Part shown: positions 36,499 to 46,022 of the stretch, in pieces
How positions within the stretch are numbered: the stretch's first letter is position 1
How the letters are laid out: each line of letters starts with the position of its first letter
Assembly: GCF_937871615.1 (NCBI RefSeq)
Contig: NZ_CALMPA010000022.1
Span: forward strand, 124,001 to 188,000
DNA length: 64,000 bases
From: an uncultured Sphingomonas sp.
GTDB lineage: Bacteria; Pseudomonadota; Alphaproteobacteria; Sphingomonadales; Sphingomonadaceae
Direction of reading: 5' to 3'
The notes under the pieces: model-generated
Seen by the model: the letters and a program-made list of their open reading frames with translations, nothing else
Databases searched by the model: none
What the model was told of the DNA's origin: nothing
Translations under genes and position numbers: made by a program

Positions 36499-36867
36499 TT
36501 ACGCTTCGGCGGCCGGGGCGGCGGCGCCCTCGGTCTTGGTGGCGGCCTTCTTCGCGGCCTTCTTCTCGGCAGCGCCGATCGACACGATCTTCAGGATCGT
36601 GTGCTGCTGGCGATGGCCGTTGCGGCGACGATAATTGTGGCGGCGACGCTTCTTGAAGACGATGACCTTCTCGCCCTTCGCCTGCGCGACGATTTCGGCG
36701 GCGACGGTGAGGCCGGCGGTCGGCGTCAGTTCAGCGCCTTCGCCGGCGAGCAGCACGTCGCCCAGCGTCACCGACGATCCGGCATCGCCCTCGATCTTTT
36801 CGACGACGATCTTGTCTCCGGCGGCGACGCGGTACTGCTTGCCGCCTGTGCGCACGACTGCGAACAT
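36499..36867 (-). CDS. rplU: 50S ribosomal protein L21
   Basis: A 122-residue protein. The L21 core covers residues 1-101 ([40 protein letters not shown]). It is followed by a Lys/Ala-rich tail ([19 protein letters not shown] and on) not found in E. coli L21 but common in alphaproteobacteria. The start at 36867 gives the canonical N terminus. First gene of the rplU-rpmA pair. Confidence 0.97.
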   Translation of the reverse strand: MFAVVRTGGKQYRVAAGDKIVVEKIEGDAGSSVTLGDVLLAGEGAELTPTAGLTVAAEIVAQAKGEKVIVFKKRRRHNYRRRNGHRQQHTILKIVSIGAAEKKAAKKAATKTEGAAAPAAEA

Positions 36868-36928
36868 GGCCCTTATCACTTTCCAAATGCTATGACCCGA
36901 GCAGGCACGCCCGTCGGGAGAAGCGGCG

Positions 36929-36957
36929 CGGTTAAGCCGGCTGAGCGATTCTGTCAA
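36929..36957 (-). promoter_or_regulatory. Candidate promoter of rplU-rpmA
   Basis: On the minus strand a perfect -35 hexamer TTGACA (36957-36952) is followed after 17 bases by TAACCG (36934-36929), a weak -10. It lies about 60 bp before the rplU start in the gap after hspQ. Position and -35 quality are the evidence. Confidence 0.4.
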
Positions 36958-36969
36958 CCGTCGCGCCGC

Positions 36970-37356
36970 TCAATGCCGGTGCTCGCGGCGCAGGTTGTAG
37001 CGGCCGTCGGCGAAGCCCGTGAACAGCCCGTCGATCGCCGGATGGTCGATCGGCTCGTCGCTTTCGTCCGTCACCAGATTCTGCTGGCTGACATAGGCCA
37101 CATAGGTCGATTCGGCATTTTCCGCGAGCAGATGATAGAAGGGCTGATCCTTGCGCGGGCGAATCTTCTCGGGAATGGCCTCGTACCATTCGTCGCTGTT
37201 GTTGAAGACCGGATCGACATCGAAGATCACGCCGCGGAAATCGAACATGCGGTGACGCACGATCTCCCCGATCGCGAAGCGCGCGTGGGAGACCGGCGGC
37301 GCCACGGTGGCCGCGGCGGAAGCAGCGGAAGCGGGGGTGGCGGCGTTGTTCGTCAT
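36970..37356 (-). CDS. hspQ: Heat shock protein HspQ / hemimethylated DNA-binding domain protein
   Basis: A 128-residue YccV-like protein. The core begins near residue 24 with [20 protein letters not shown] and contains [20 protein letters not shown] and [20 protein letters not shown], which are conserved. An Ala-rich extension of about 20 residues precedes it. E. coli HspQ binds hemimethylated oriC DNA and modulates Lon proteolysis. Whether both roles apply here is inference. Confidence 0.9.
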   Translation of the reverse strand: MTNNAATPASAASAAATVAPPVSHARFAIGEIVRHRMFDFRGVIFDVDPVFNNSDEWYEAIPEKIRPRKDQPFYHLLAENAESTYVAYVSQQNLVTDESDEPIDHPAIDGLFTGFADGRYNLRREHRH

Positions 37357-37487
37357 GTGCGGCTATCTAATGCGTCTTACGGCAGGAGCAATGGGCGGCT
37401 TGCACATACCGAACAATGCGGTTAGAGGCGCGCCCTCGATCGCCCCGCTGGCGCCTCCCCAGGCGCCCTTCAAGCGGACGACCTCGC

Positions 37488-37577
<90 letters not shown>

Positions 37578-37638
37578 TTTCTCGCAGCAATCACAATCAT
37601 TCGGCGATCGCCCGGCAAGCGGGCGTCCGGCGCCTGCG

Positions 37639-38334
37639 TTATGCCGCGTCGTGAAAGATGATCCCGAGCGTGTGGCGGCGCCCGGTAAGGACCGTGCTGA
37701 CGCCGTGGCGCATCGTGACGCGATAATCGCCGCGTGTGCCGTGATGCGGGCGGACGTTGACCGCGAACACCACCGCGTCGCCCTTGGCCAGCGGCACGAC
37801 GGCCACGCGTGATTGCATCCGCGGGCGTTGTTCGGTCAGCACGAATTCCCCGCCGGTGAAGTCCTGGCGCGGTTCCGACAGCAATATCGCGACCTGCAGC
37901 GGGAAGACGTGCTCGCCATAGAGATCCTGATGCAGGCAGTTATAGTCCTGCGCATCATATCGCAGCAGCAGCGGGGTCGGTCGTGTTTGCCCCGCCGCAT
38001 GGCAGCGATCGAGGAACGCCTGATGCGTATTCGGAAAGCGCGGGGCGATGCCCATCCGCTCATGCCAGCGGTTCGCGATCGGCATGAGATGGGGATAGAG
38101 CGCGCTCCGCAGGTTCTGGATGATCCTGGGCAGCGGATAGGAAAAATAGCGATATTCGCCGCGCCCGAAGCCGTGCCGCGCCATCACGACGCGGCTGCGA
38201 AAGCCTTCATCCCGATCGTAGAGCGCCGCGATCGCGTCGCAATCCGCGTCCGCGATCAGGCGTGGCAGGATCGCCCAGCCCTGATGGTCCAGATCGGTTG
38301 CGACATCGGCCCAGTCGAATGCTGTGATGCTCAT
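37639..38334 (-). CDS. 2-oxoglutarate-Fe(II) dioxygenase family protein
   Basis: A 231-residue double-stranded beta-helix oxygenase. The iron ligands appear as HQDLYGEH (His-x-Asp) and a distal His in YRVTMRHGVSTVLTGRRHTL, with the Arg cluster there binding 2-oxoglutarate. LLLRYDAQDYNCLHQD and FTGGEFVLTEQRPRMQSR match a prolyl-hydroxylase-like subgroup. Relatives are often linked to DNA alkylation repair, but the substrate is unknown. The start at 38334 gives MSITAFDWADVATDL. Confidence 0.87.
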   Translation of the reverse strand: MSITAFDWADVATDLDHQGWAILPRLIADADCDAIAALYDRDEGFRSRVVMARHGFGRGEYRYFSYPLPRIIQNLRSALYPHLMPIANRWHERMGIAPRFPNTHQAFLDRCHAAGQTRPTPLLLRYDAQDYNCLHQDLYGEHVFPLQVAILLSEPRQDFTGGEFVLTEQRPRMQSRVAVVPLAKGDAVVFAVNVRPHHGTRGDYRVTMRHGVSTVLTGRRHTLGIIFHDAA

Positions 38335-38658
38335 GAGACCGCCTCGATCCGAGGCGGGCGACTTTTGCACGCGATGCCGTTCTTCGGCGCGCCGAGGCGG
38401 TGGTGCGACGGCTGGCTTGTTTGAGAGGGCATAGGGCAGATCCTTTCGTTTGAGCGGCGAACATCGCGCGAATGCTCGCTTCCCGCACTCCGGCTCTTGC
38501 GTTCAAAAACGGAAGTGTGGCGAGGCAAGGCGCGCGATTTTGCCCGGATTCCTCCGGCAGCATGGGGATCGGATCGGCACGCTGCGATGCGGACACTCGA
38601 TATGGCTGCCGAAACGCCGATCATGCACGGTCGGCGAAATTCGGCTATCGCTCCCCGC
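38335..38658. promoter_or_regulatory. 324-bp divergent intergenic region
   Basis: Lies between the leftward oxygenase and a rightward small gene. No convincing coding frame, hairpin or known operator was found. Promoters for both genes are expected here. Confidence 0.4.
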
Positions 38659-38919
38659 ATGGCGAAGAAGAAGCGTTACCTTACGGCCACGCTGGCGGAC
38701 GGATATGTGAAGACGATCGGGCCGACCGCGATCGCCTATACGCATTATTGGCGCATCGTCGCTCAACTCGAAAATGGGCGCACCGAGGTATTCTGGGGGC
38801 ACGCCAAGTCGCTGCGCGAGGCGACCGCGAAGAAGACCGCCACCGCCGACGCCGCGAGACAGCGCGGCTGGACGCATTATGATTTCGAGGTGGTCGCGCT
38901 GACCGAAGGGCGGCCCTGA
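38659..38919 (+). CDS. Hypothetical protein (86 aa)
   Basis: The product starts MAKKKRYLTATLADGYVKTI and has a basic N terminus, an aromatic core (AYTHYWRIVAQLENGRTEVF) and a helical AKSLREATAKKTATADAARQ segment. The composition suggests a small alpha/beta nucleic-acid or protein binding fold. No family is recognised. The frame is open further upstream, so the start is uncertain. Confidence 0.55.
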   Translation: MAKKKRYLTATLADGYVKTIGPTAIAYTHYWRIVAQLENGRTEVFWGHAKSLREATAKKTATADAARQRGWTHYDFEVVALTEGRP

Positions 38920-38950
38920 CGGCTCTCGTAATCCGAGGCTCGCGCCGTGG

Positions 38951-39418
38951 CTATGCCCCGTGCTGTCGCTTGAGCCGGGTCAGCGCGGCATCCAGCGCGG
39001 AGAGGAAGCGGGAGCGATCCTCCTTGCCGAACGGCGGCGGCCCGCCGATGCGATCGCCGCCGGCGCGAAGGTCGTTCATGATCGCGCGGACGGCGATCGC
39101 ATTGCCGATCGAATTGCTGGTGAACGGCTTTCCGTTCGGCGCGACGACGGCTGCCCCCGCCTTGAGGCAACGATCGGCGAGCAGAATATCGGCGGTGACG
39201 ACAATCGCGGCGGCATCGGCGCGCGCCGCAATCCAGTCATCGGCGGCGTCGAACCCGTCGCTCACCACGACGCGCGCGATCAGCGGATGTTGCGGCACGC
39301 GCAGATGGGCGTTGCTGACCAATGTTACGGGCACCTCCAGGCGGTAGGCGACGCGATAGATTTCCTCCTTCACCGGGCAGGCGTCTGCGTCGACAAGGAT
39401 GCGGAACGTTGGAGTCAT
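38951..39418 (-). CDS. YaiI/YqxD family (DUF188) protein
   Basis: A 155-residue PIN-like protein. The hallmark opening FRILVDADACPVKEEIYRVA supplies acidic residues; ITADILLADRCL-type (TADILLADRCLKAGAAVVAP) and GGPPPFGKEDRSRFLSALD are conserved family segments. The acidic pocket suggests a metal-dependent nuclease, but no activity is established for the family. Convergent with the preceding hypothetical gene. Confidence 0.88.
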   Translation of the reverse strand: MTPTFRILVDADACPVKEEIYRVAYRLEVPVTLVSNAHLRVPQHPLIARVVVSDGFDAADDWIAARADAAAIVVTADILLADRCLKAGAAVVAPNGKPFTSNSIGNAIAVRAIMNDLRAGGDRIGGPPPFGKEDRSRFLSALDAALTRLKRQHGA

Positions 39419-39623
39419 GGCGCGCTCCATGCCACGCAAGCGACGCGACGCGAAGCCGGCGCCCGCGACAAGGCGCGCGTTTGTAAAAAAGCATGTCTGC
39501 GCGGGCGTGCGGTTGGATGGTGGCAACCAGCCGCCTAACTTCAGCGTTCGGACGGACAGTCCAGACATCGCCGGGGCAAATAAGAGATTCCATGACCGTT
39601 CGACCTTCGATGAGCCGATCAGC

Positions 39624-40334
39624 ATGACCGCGCCGGTGATCCTGCTGGTCGAGGACGATCCGGCGCTGCGAATGCTCACCACGCGGGCGTTGCAGGAGAA
39701 CGGCTATGTCGTCCGCCCGTGCGCGACCGGCCCCGAAATGTGGCTGGCGCTGGAGGCGGGGCCGGTCGATCTCGTGCTGCTCGATATCATGTTGCCCGGC
39801 ACCAGCGGGATCGACCTGTGCCGATCGCTGCGGATGAAAAGCGAGGTGCCGATCATCTTCATCAGCGCGCGCGACAGCGAAACCGATCGGGTCGTCGGGC
39901 TGGAGCTTGGCGCGGATGATTATCTCGCCAAGCCGTTCGGCACGCGGGAACTGATCGCGCGGGTGCGCGCGGTGCTGCGGCGCGGCGGGCTGGAGCGCCA
40001 GCAGGCCGATCGTGCGGAGGGCATCGCCGAGTTCGATGGCTGGCAGGTCAGCCTGCGCCGCCGCGAACTGACATCGCCGGATGGCGCCGTCGTCGCGCTG
40101 ACCGGCGCGGAATTCGATCTGCTCGTCAGCCTGATCGACCACCCTCAGCGCATCATCGCGCGCGAGCGGCTGATCGAGCTTTCCCGCACGCGCATGGGTG
40201 ACGCCTCCGATCGTTCGGTGGACGTGCTGGTCAGCCGGGTGCGGCGCAAATTGTCCAGCGCGGGGCGCGAGGCGCCGATCATCACCGTGCGCGGCATCGG
40301 CTATATGCTCAATACCGAGGTGACGCGCCGGTGA
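39624..40334 (+). CDS. OmpR-type response regulator
   Basis: A 236-residue regulator. The receiver domain has the acidic pocket Glu10-Asp11-Asp12, phospho-acceptor Asp54 (LLDIMLPG) and Lys103 (LAKPFG). The C-terminal winged-helix (residues 135-236) has LTGAEFDLLVSLIDHPQRII and VDVLVSRVRRKL. Its stop overlaps the kinase start (GTGA). Genes for carbonic anhydrase and a SulP transporter follow the kinase, making them candidate targets by position. Confidence 0.93.
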   Translation: MTAPVILLVEDDPALRMLTTRALQENGYVVRPCATGPEMWLALEAGPVDLVLLDIMLPGTSGIDLCRSLRMKSEVPIIFISARDSETDRVVGLELGADDYLAKPFGTRELIARVRAVLRRGGLERQQADRAEGIAEFDGWQVSLRRRELTSPDGAVVALTGAEFDLLVSLIDHPQRIIARERLIELSRTRMGDASDRSVDVLVSRVRRKLSSAGREAPIITVRGIGYMLNTEVTRR

Positions 40335-41644
40335 GCCGCGGTTCGCGGCGCTCGGTGGGGTTGCTTGGCCGGTTGCTGGGCATATTGCTGCTGACGGTGG
40401 TGATCGAGTTCGCGGCGAGCACGCTGCTTTATGAGCGATCGAGCCACGCGCTGATCCGCGATGACGAGGCCCGGCGGCTGGCCGAACATCTGGTGATCGC
40501 GCGCAAGCTGATATCCGAACAGCCATGGGCCGAGCGCCCCGCGATGGCCGGGCGGCTGTCGACCGATCGCTACGATGTCCATTGGTCCGGCTCCACCGAA
40601 CGCTCGCAGCCGAGCGCGCCCGCGCTTGAGGCGATGCGCGCCAAGGTGGTGGATTGGGAGCCGGCGCTCGCCGGCACCAGTCTCAGCCTGCGGCTGGTGG
40701 CGGCGGGGCGCGAGCCATGGCTGATCGGCGATTTGCGGCTGCCGGACAACACCTGGATGCATTTCCGCGCCGCTGCCCCGGCAAGCCTTGGCGACCGCGC
40801 GCTCAACCGCATCATGCTGGCACTGCTGCCCGCGGCGGTGCTGCTGCTGTTCGGCGCGCTGATGTTCCGCCGCACGCTGCGCCCGATGGAGACGCTGGCG
40901 CGCGCCGCCGAGCGGATCGGGCGCGGTGGCGGCGTGACGCTGCCGGTCAGCGGCCCCGCCGAGGTGCGCCGGCTGATCCGCGCGTTCAATACGATGCAGA
41001 TCCGCATCCGCCAGTTGATCGCCGATCGCACGCAGGCGCTCGCCGCGGTCAGCCACGATCTGCGCACCTTGCTCGCGCGGATGCAGCTTCGCACCGATGC
41101 GATCGCCGATCCCACGCTGCGCCACGCGTTCGAGGCTGATGTGGCGGAGATGGAAGCGATGGTGCAGTCCCTGCTCGCCTATCTTGGCGGCGAGCACGAT
41201 CCGGAAGCCGCGGCGCGGATCGACGTGGCCGTGCTTGCCGCCACGGTCGTAGATTCCGCCGTCGATCGCGGCGCGGACGCGATTTACGAGGGCGACGATC
41301 ATCTGAGCGCGCAGGTCCGCCCCGGCGGGCTGAAACGGGCGATCGACAATCTCGTCGAAAATGCGCTCCATTATGCCGGGCAGGCGCGCGTATCGGTGAC
41401 GGCGGAGGGCGATGATCTCGTCATTCGTGTGGAGGATGACGGGCCGGGCATTCCCGATGGCCGGCTGGAGGATGTGGTGCGCCCGTTCATCCGGCTCGAT
41501 CCGTCACGCGGGCGCAACACCACCGGGCTTGGCCTGGGGCTGGCGATCGTCGCGCGCGCGGCTGAAATGGAAGGCGGCGCGCTGCGGCTCGTCAACCGGC
41601 CCGAAGGCGGGCTTCGCGCCGAATTGCGGCTCCCGCGCCGCTGA
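40331..41644 (+). CDS. Membrane sensor histidine kinase
   Basis: A 437-residue kinase with transmembrane helices near residues 11-33 and 159-179, a periplasmic sensor of about 125 residues, HAMP (180-230), and DHp and CA domains. The H-box reads AAVSHDLRTLLAR with His242. The Pro normally after Thr is Leu247, a notable change at a site that affects phosphatase activity in EnvZ-type kinases. N box (DNLVENALHYAG) and G boxes (EDDGPGIP, GLGLGLAIV) are intact. Start GTG at 40331 is coupled to the regulator. Confidence 0.92.
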   Translation: MSRGSRRSVGLLGRLLGILLLTVVIEFAASTLLYERSSHALIRDDEARRLAEHLVIARKLISEQPWAERPAMAGRLSTDRYDVHWSGSTERSQPSAPALEAMRAKVVDWEPALAGTSLSLRLVAAGREPWLIGDLRLPDNTWMHFRAAAPASLGDRALNRIMLALLPAAVLLLFGALMFRRTLRPMETLARAAERIGRGGGVTLPVSGPAEVRRLIRAFNTMQIRIRQLIADRTQALAAVSHDLRTLLARMQLRTDAIADPTLRHAFEADVAEMEAMVQSLLAYLGGEHDPEAAARIDVAVLAATVVDSAVDRGADAIYEGDDHLSAQVRPGGLKRAIDNLVENALHYAGQARVSVTAEGDDLVIRVEDDGPGIPDGRLEDVVRPFIRLDPSRGRNTTGLGLGLAIVARAAEMEGGALRLVNRPEGGLRAELRLPRR

Positions 41645-41743
41645 AATATTTTCTCACAAAGGTGCGGCGGTGCAGCAAAACCCGCCCGTTATCTCCGCGC
41701 GATCGCCGCCCGCATCGGGCGCGGATTACGAGGAGTAACTGCG

Positions 41744-42439
41744 ATGAACGAACTGATCGGCCGCGTCTTTCGGTTCGAGAAGGACGTCTATTCAACCCGA
41801 AGCGCACTTTATGAGCGGCTCGCCAGCGATGGGCAGGCTCCCAAGGCGTTGATGATCTCCTGCGCGGATTCGCGCGTCGTGCCCGAACATGTGATGCAGG
41901 CGGAGCCGGGTGACCTGTTCGTCTGCCGCAACGCGGGCAATATCGTGCCTCCCTTCGCGCAGGCGAACGGCGGCGTTTCGTCGACTGTCGAATATGCCGT
42001 GGCGGCGCTTGGCGTGCGTGACATTATCGTCTGCGGCCATTCGGATTGCGGCGCGATGAAGGCGCTGGCCGAGCCGGGCAGCCTCAGCGACATGCCCAAC
42101 GTCGCCGCATGGCTGCGCCATTCGAGCGCGGCCTATCATGTCGCGCGCGATGCCTATCCCACGATGACCAAGGGCGAACTGGTACGCGCGATCAGCCTCG
42201 AAAACGTCGTGGCGCAGCTTGTCCACCTGCGCACCCACCCATCGGTTGCAGCGGGCATCGCGCGCGGCGAGATTTCGCTGCACGGCTGGTTCATTGATAT
42301 CCACGCCGGGCAGGTGCTCGCGCTAGACGGCGATACCGGCCATTTCGCGCCGCTCAGCGATGACAGGCCGATGCCCGTGGCGCTGGCCGCCGGGCGCCGC
42401 ATCGCGACCGGCCTCTCCGCGTTGGGCGCGGCCGCATAA
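41744..42439 (+). CDS. Beta-class carbonic anhydrase
   Basis: A 231-residue zinc enzyme that interconverts CO2 and bicarbonate. Zinc ligands Cys40, His99 and Cys102 (MISCADSRVVP, VCGHSDCGAM), with the Asp42-Arg44 dyad, are present. ATG at 41744 has AGGAG upstream. It is coupled through TAATG to the SulP gene, forming a carbonic anhydrase-transporter pair that would capture or supply bicarbonate at the membrane. Confidence 0.94.
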   Translation: MNELIGRVFRFEKDVYSTRSALYERLASDGQAPKALMISCADSRVVPEHVMQAEPGDLFVCRNAGNIVPPFAQANGGVSSTVEYAVAALGVRDIIVCGHSDCGAMKALAEPGSLSDMPNVAAWLRHSSAAYHVARDAYPTMTKGELVRAISLENVVAQLVHLRTHPSVAAGIARGEISLHGWFIDIHAGQVLALDGDTGHFAPLSDDRPMPVALAAGRRIATGLSALGAAA

Positions 42440-43956
42440 TGTTCGCCAATCTGCTCGCTCGCATCGGTGGCGGCCATGCGACGCGTGACTTCACCGCGTC
42501 GATCGTCGTTTTTCTGGTCGCCATGCCATTGTGCATGGGGATCGCGGTCGCCTCCGGCGTGCCGCCGGAAAAGGGGCTTGTCACCGGGATCATCGGCGGG
42601 ATCGTCGTCGGCGCGCTGGCGGGATCGCCGTTGCAGGTGAGCGGGCCGGCGGCTGGCCTTGCGGTGATCGTCTATGAACTGGTGCGCGATCAGGGGCTGT
42701 CCGCGCTGGGGCCGATCCTGATGCTGGCCGGGCTGATCCAGGTGATCGCCGGGATTTTCCGGCTGGGCGGCTGGTTCCGCGCGATATCGCCGGCGGTGGT
42801 GCACGGGATGCTCGCGGGCATCGGCGTGCTGATCGTGATCGGCCAGTATCACGTGCTGTTCGATGCCAAGCCGCTGCCGAGCGGACTGGAGAATCTCGTG
42901 GCGATGCCGGGCCGCCTTTTCGAACTCAGCCCCGGTGACATGGCCGGGGCTGAGACGGCCTTTGCCATCGGCCTTCTCACCATCGTCGCGATGATCGGCT
43001 GGGAACGGCTGCGCCCCACCGCGCTGCGGCTCGTGCCGGGTGCGCTGGTCGGGGTCATGGCGGCAACGCTGGTCGCGTTCTTCGCCGGCCTGGAAGTGGC
43101 GCGCGTCGTGGTGCCGGGAAACATCCTCGCCGCGGTCGACGTGCCCGATGGCGGCACGCTCGCCCGGCTGCTCGATCCCGCGGTGATCGCGAGCGCGCTG
43201 GCGATCGCGTTCATCGCCAGCGCCGAAACGCTGCTTTCCGCCGCCGCGGTCGATCGGATGCACGATGGCGTCCGCACCGATTATGACAAGGAACTGCGCG
43301 CGCAGGGCGTGGGCAACCTGCTGTGCGGCGTGGCGGGCGCGCTGCCGATGACCGGGGTGATCGTGCGATCCTCCGCCAATGTTCAGGCGGGCGCGGTGAC
43401 GCGGCGCTCGGCGATCCTGCATGGCGCCTGGATCCTGGGTTTCGTCGCGCTGCTGCCGTGGCTGCTGCGCGAGATACCGATGGCGGCGCTGGCCGGTATC
43501 CTTGTCGTCACCGGCTGGCGGCTGGTCAGCCTCGCCCATGTCCGCCACCTGTTCAGCCATTATGGCGCGCTGCCGGCGCTGATCTGGGCGGCGACGCTGA
43601 TAACGGTGGTGGCGAAGGATTTGCTGACCGGGGTGCTTGTCGGGCTGGCGCTGTCGCTGCTGGAACTGGTGCCGCATATCCGCCGGCTGGGGTTGGCGGT
43701 CGAGCAGCGGGAGGACGACGCGGGCAACGAGATCGCGCTGAGCGGTGTCGCCAGCTTCGTCACCCTGCCCAAGCTGACGCGCGCGCTTGACGCGGTGCCG
43801 CATGGCCGCGCGGTGAAGCTCGATATCGCGCGCCTCTCCGCGCTCGATCATACCAGCGCGGAGCTGCTGCGCGACTGGCTGGATCGCCGCCGCGTCGCCG
43901 GCGCCCGCGTTGACATCACCGGCAATCCGGGCCGGCTGCGGGCGCTGATAGCCTGA
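42439..43956 (+). CDS. SulP family anion transporter (probable bicarbonate)
   Basis: A 505-residue inner membrane transporter. The SulP N-terminal core ([40 protein letters not shown]) and about 11-12 helices run to residue 415, followed by a C-terminal STAS domain (residues 425-505). Coupling to carbonic anhydrase resembles BicA-like or fused SulP-CA systems and suggests bicarbonate rather than sulfate. Ion specificity remains inference. Confidence 0.9.
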   Translation: MFANLLARIGGGHATRDFTASIVVFLVAMPLCMGIAVASGVPPEKGLVTGIIGGIVVGALAGSPLQVSGPAAGLAVIVYELVRDQGLSALGPILMLAGLIQVIAGIFRLGGWFRAISPAVVHGMLAGIGVLIVIGQYHVLFDAKPLPSGLENLVAMPGRLFELSPGDMAGAETAFAIGLLTIVAMIGWERLRPTALRLVPGALVGVMAATLVAFFAGLEVARVVVPGNILAAVDVPDGGTLARLLDPAVIASALAIAFIASAETLLSAAAVDRMHDGVRTDYDKELRAQGVGNLLCGVAGALPMTGVIVRSSANVQAGAVTRRSAILHGAWILGFVALLPWLLREIPMAALAGILVVTGWRLVSLAHVRHLFSHYGALPALIWAATLITVVAKDLLTGVLVGLALSLLELVPHIRRLGLAVEQREDDAGNEIALSGVASFVTLPKLTRALDAVPHGRAVKLDIARLSALDHTSAELLRDWLDRRRVAGARVDITGNPGRLRALIA

Positions 43957-44087
43957 GCATCCGTTCGCAAGCGCGCGGGCGTCTTCTCAAGCGGAGCATG
44001 ATTGGCAAGGCGGGTCTTTGCGGGATAAAGCCCCGCCATGATCCGCCGTGCCGAGCCGAACCTTTCGCTTCACCATGCGGGCGCGGC

Positions 44088-44630
44088 GTGACGCGGCTGA
44101 TCCTGTTCAACAAGCCATATGGCGTGTTGAGCCAGTTCACCGATCGCAAGGCCGAAACGGCGCGCCCCACCTTGTCCGCGTTCATCGACCTGCCCGGCGT
44201 TTACCCGGCGGGCAGGCTCGATCGGGACAGCGAAGGGCTGCTGCTGCTGACCGATGACGGCAGGTTGCAGGCGCGGATCGCCGATCCGAAATTCAAGCTG
44301 CCCAAAACCTATCTCGTCCAGATCGAGGGCGAGCCTGACGACGCCGCGCTCGATCGGCTGCGTAGTGGCGTTATGCTAAAAGATGGCCCGACCCGCCCCG
44401 CCGAGGTGGAGCGGATCGAGGCGCCCGCATTGTGGCCGCGCGATCCCCCGATCCGTTACCGCGCGAACATTCCCGATCGCTGGCTAAGGCTGGTCATCCG
44501 CGAAGGACGCAACCGGCAGGTGCGGCGGATGACGGCGGCGATCGGCCATCCCACGTTGCGGCTGGTGCGCTGGAGTATCGGGGGCTGGTCGGTGGCGGAT
44601 GTGCCGCCGGGCGAATGGCGCGCGGGGTGA
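44088..44630 (+). CDS. rluE: 23S rRNA pseudouridine synthase, RluE type
   Basis: A 180-residue single-domain enzyme without an S4 domain. [18 protein letters not shown] and [20 protein letters not shown] (catalytic Asp45) match RluE, which in E. coli modifies U2457 of 23S r[23 protein letters not shown] is the conserved RNA-binding end. The start is GTG at 44088; a nearby ATG at 44074 is out of frame. Confidence 0.9.
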   Translation: MTRLILFNKPYGVLSQFTDRKAETARPTLSAFIDLPGVYPAGRLDRDSEGLLLLTDDGRLQARIADPKFKLPKTYLVQIEGEPDDAALDRLRSGVMLKDGPTRPAEVERIEAPALWPRDPPIRYRANIPDRWLRLVIREGRNRQVRRMTAAIGHPTLRLVRWSIGGWSVADVPPGEWRAG

Positions 44631-44995
44631 AGATATTTTTCGACGGTGGCTGTCGCCCCTTGCCGGTCGGTATGGAACTGGCAGTCGTGATCGGCGGCCA
44701 GAGCCATATCAGGCGCGATCTTGGCCCCGGCACCAGCATGGACGCCGAATGGCTCGCGCTGATCGAGGCGATGCGCCTCGCTTATGCGCGCGGGCTGGCC
44801 GATCCGGTGCTGCTTGGCGACGCGGCGGCGGTCATCGCGCAGGCGAATGGCGCGGTGCGCTGCCCCGCCGCCTGCATCCGCCATATGGAGGCGTTCCGCC
44901 TGCTCCCGCGACCGCCGGGGCGCATCCGGATACGCTATGTGAAGCGCACCCAGAACCTTGCCGGCATCGCGCTGGCGAAGTTGCACGATCGCTGA
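44627..44995 (+). CDS. RNase H-fold (reverse-transcriptase-like) protein
   Basis: A 122-residue protein starting from GTG at 44627, which overlaps the rluE stop as GTGA; ATG at 44615 would add four residues. [23 protein letters not shown] and [10 protein letters not shown] place acidic residues where RNase HI has its first three catalytic acids. No fourth acid is clear before the short C terminus (IALAKLHDR). It may be a minimal or inactive RNase H relative. Confidence 0.7.
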   Translation: MKIFFDGGCRPLPVGMELAVVIGGQSHIRRDLGPGTSMDAEWLALIEAMRLAYARGLADPVLLGDAAAVIAQANGAVRCPAACIRHMEAFRLLPRPPGRIRIRYVKRTQNLAGIALAKLHDR

Positions 44996-45001
44996 CTGGC
45001 T

Positions 45002-45811
45002 TCAGCCGGTGGCAGCCGCCCGGAGATGATGCAGCACGATGCCGCTGGTGGTCGCGACATTCAGCGAATCGAAGTCCCCCGCCATCGACAGGCGGACGCT
45101 GTGCGCGCGCGCCAGAATATCGGCAGACAGGCCCGCTCCCTCGGCGCCGAGCATCAGCGCGTTGCGCTTCGCCACGATCAGCTCGGTCAGTTCGATGCGC
45201 CCGCGCGGGCTGAGTGCTGCGACCTGGAAGCCCCGGCCTTCGAGAAGGCCAACGATATCCGTGCCATGCGAAAACCGCGCGAATGGCACGAGCAGCGCCG
45301 CACCGACCGAGACGCGGATCGCCTTGCGATAGAGCGGATCGCAGCAATCGGCGTCCAGGAACACCGCCTTCACGCCAAAGGCCGCCGCGTTGCGGAATAT
45401 GCCGCCCATATTGTCGTGGTTGGCGATGGCCGAAAGCACAAGGACGTTCGCGGATTCCGGGAGGGAGCCGAGAAGCTGCTCCGCGCCAGGTGGCGCCACG
45501 CGGCGCCCGATCGCGAGCAATCCGCGATGGAGCGGAAATCCGGCAATGCCGTCCACCACATCCTGTGTTGCGACGAACACGGGCGTCGTATCGTCGAGTT
45601 GCGACAGCACGTCCGCCATCGCGTCCAGGCGGCGCGCGGCGATCAGCAGCGAATCCAGCCGAAAGAGCGGGGAGGCGACGGCCTTCTCGATCACCACGCG
45701 CCCCTCGGCGACGAAGCAACCGGCGCGCCCGACCAGATCGCGTTCGCGGATATCGCGATAGGGCTCGATCCGCGGATCGGCGATATCGTCGATGTGAATG
45801 ATCGTGGGCAT
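45002..45811 (-). CDS. SpoU/TrmH family RNA 2'-O-methyltransferase
   Basis: A 269-residue SPOUT knot enzyme. Motif 1 is ANHDNMGGIFRNAAAFG, motif 2 is NALMLGAEGAGLS and motif 3 is LNVATTSGIVLHH. The N-terminal substrate domain begins MPTIIHIDDIADPRIEPYRD. It methylates a ribose in rRNA or tRNA; the target nucleotide cannot be assigned. Convergent with the RNase H-fold gene, 6 bp apart. Confidence 0.9.
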   Translation of the reverse strand: MPTIIHIDDIADPRIEPYRDIRERDLVGRAGCFVAEGRVVIEKAVASPLFRLDSLLIAARRLDAMADVLSQLDDTTPVFVATQDVVDGIAGFPLHRGLLAIGRRVAPPGAEQLLGSLPESANVLVLSAIANHDNMGGIFRNAAAFGVKAVFLDADCCDPLYRKAIRVSVGAALLVPFARFSHGTDIVGLLEGRGFQVAALSPRGRIELTELIVAKRNALMLGAEGAGLSADILARAHSVRLSMAGDFDSLNVATTSGIVLHHLRAAATG

Positions 45812-45816
45812 TGCCG

Positions 45817-45969
45817 CTATTCTTTGGTGAAGCGCTTGACCTTGTTAGGCAAATCCTTGCCCTTGGTGCGGCGCGACGGCGTTTGCACCGGGTTCTTCTT
45901 CTTCCATTCCACCCAGGTCATCGGGCCATCGGGCGTCTGGATGATCGTATCGTCGAGAGTCTCGGCCAT
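45817..45969 (-). CDS. Small basic protein (50 aa)
   Basis: ATG at 45969 gives MAETLDDTIIQTPDGPMTWV and a strongly basic second half (EWKKKNPVQTPSRRTKGKDL), ending at TAG 45817. It sits 5 bp before the SpoU gene on the same strand, so both probably share a transcript. Too short for family recognition. The lysine-rich half suggests nucleic acid or ribosome contact. Confidence 0.6.
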   Translation of the reverse strand: MAETLDDTIIQTPDGPMTWVEWKKKNPVQTPSRRTKGKDLPNKVKRFTKE

Positions 45970-46022
45970 CCGCGCGCCTTACACCATGTGGCCCGGCGCG
46001 CCGAGGAATAGTCTCGCGCGGG

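Noticed and set aside
42154..43851. Leftward 565-codon frame opposite carbonic anhydrase and SulP
   Set aside because: His/Arg/Gln-rich shadow of two well-supported genes.
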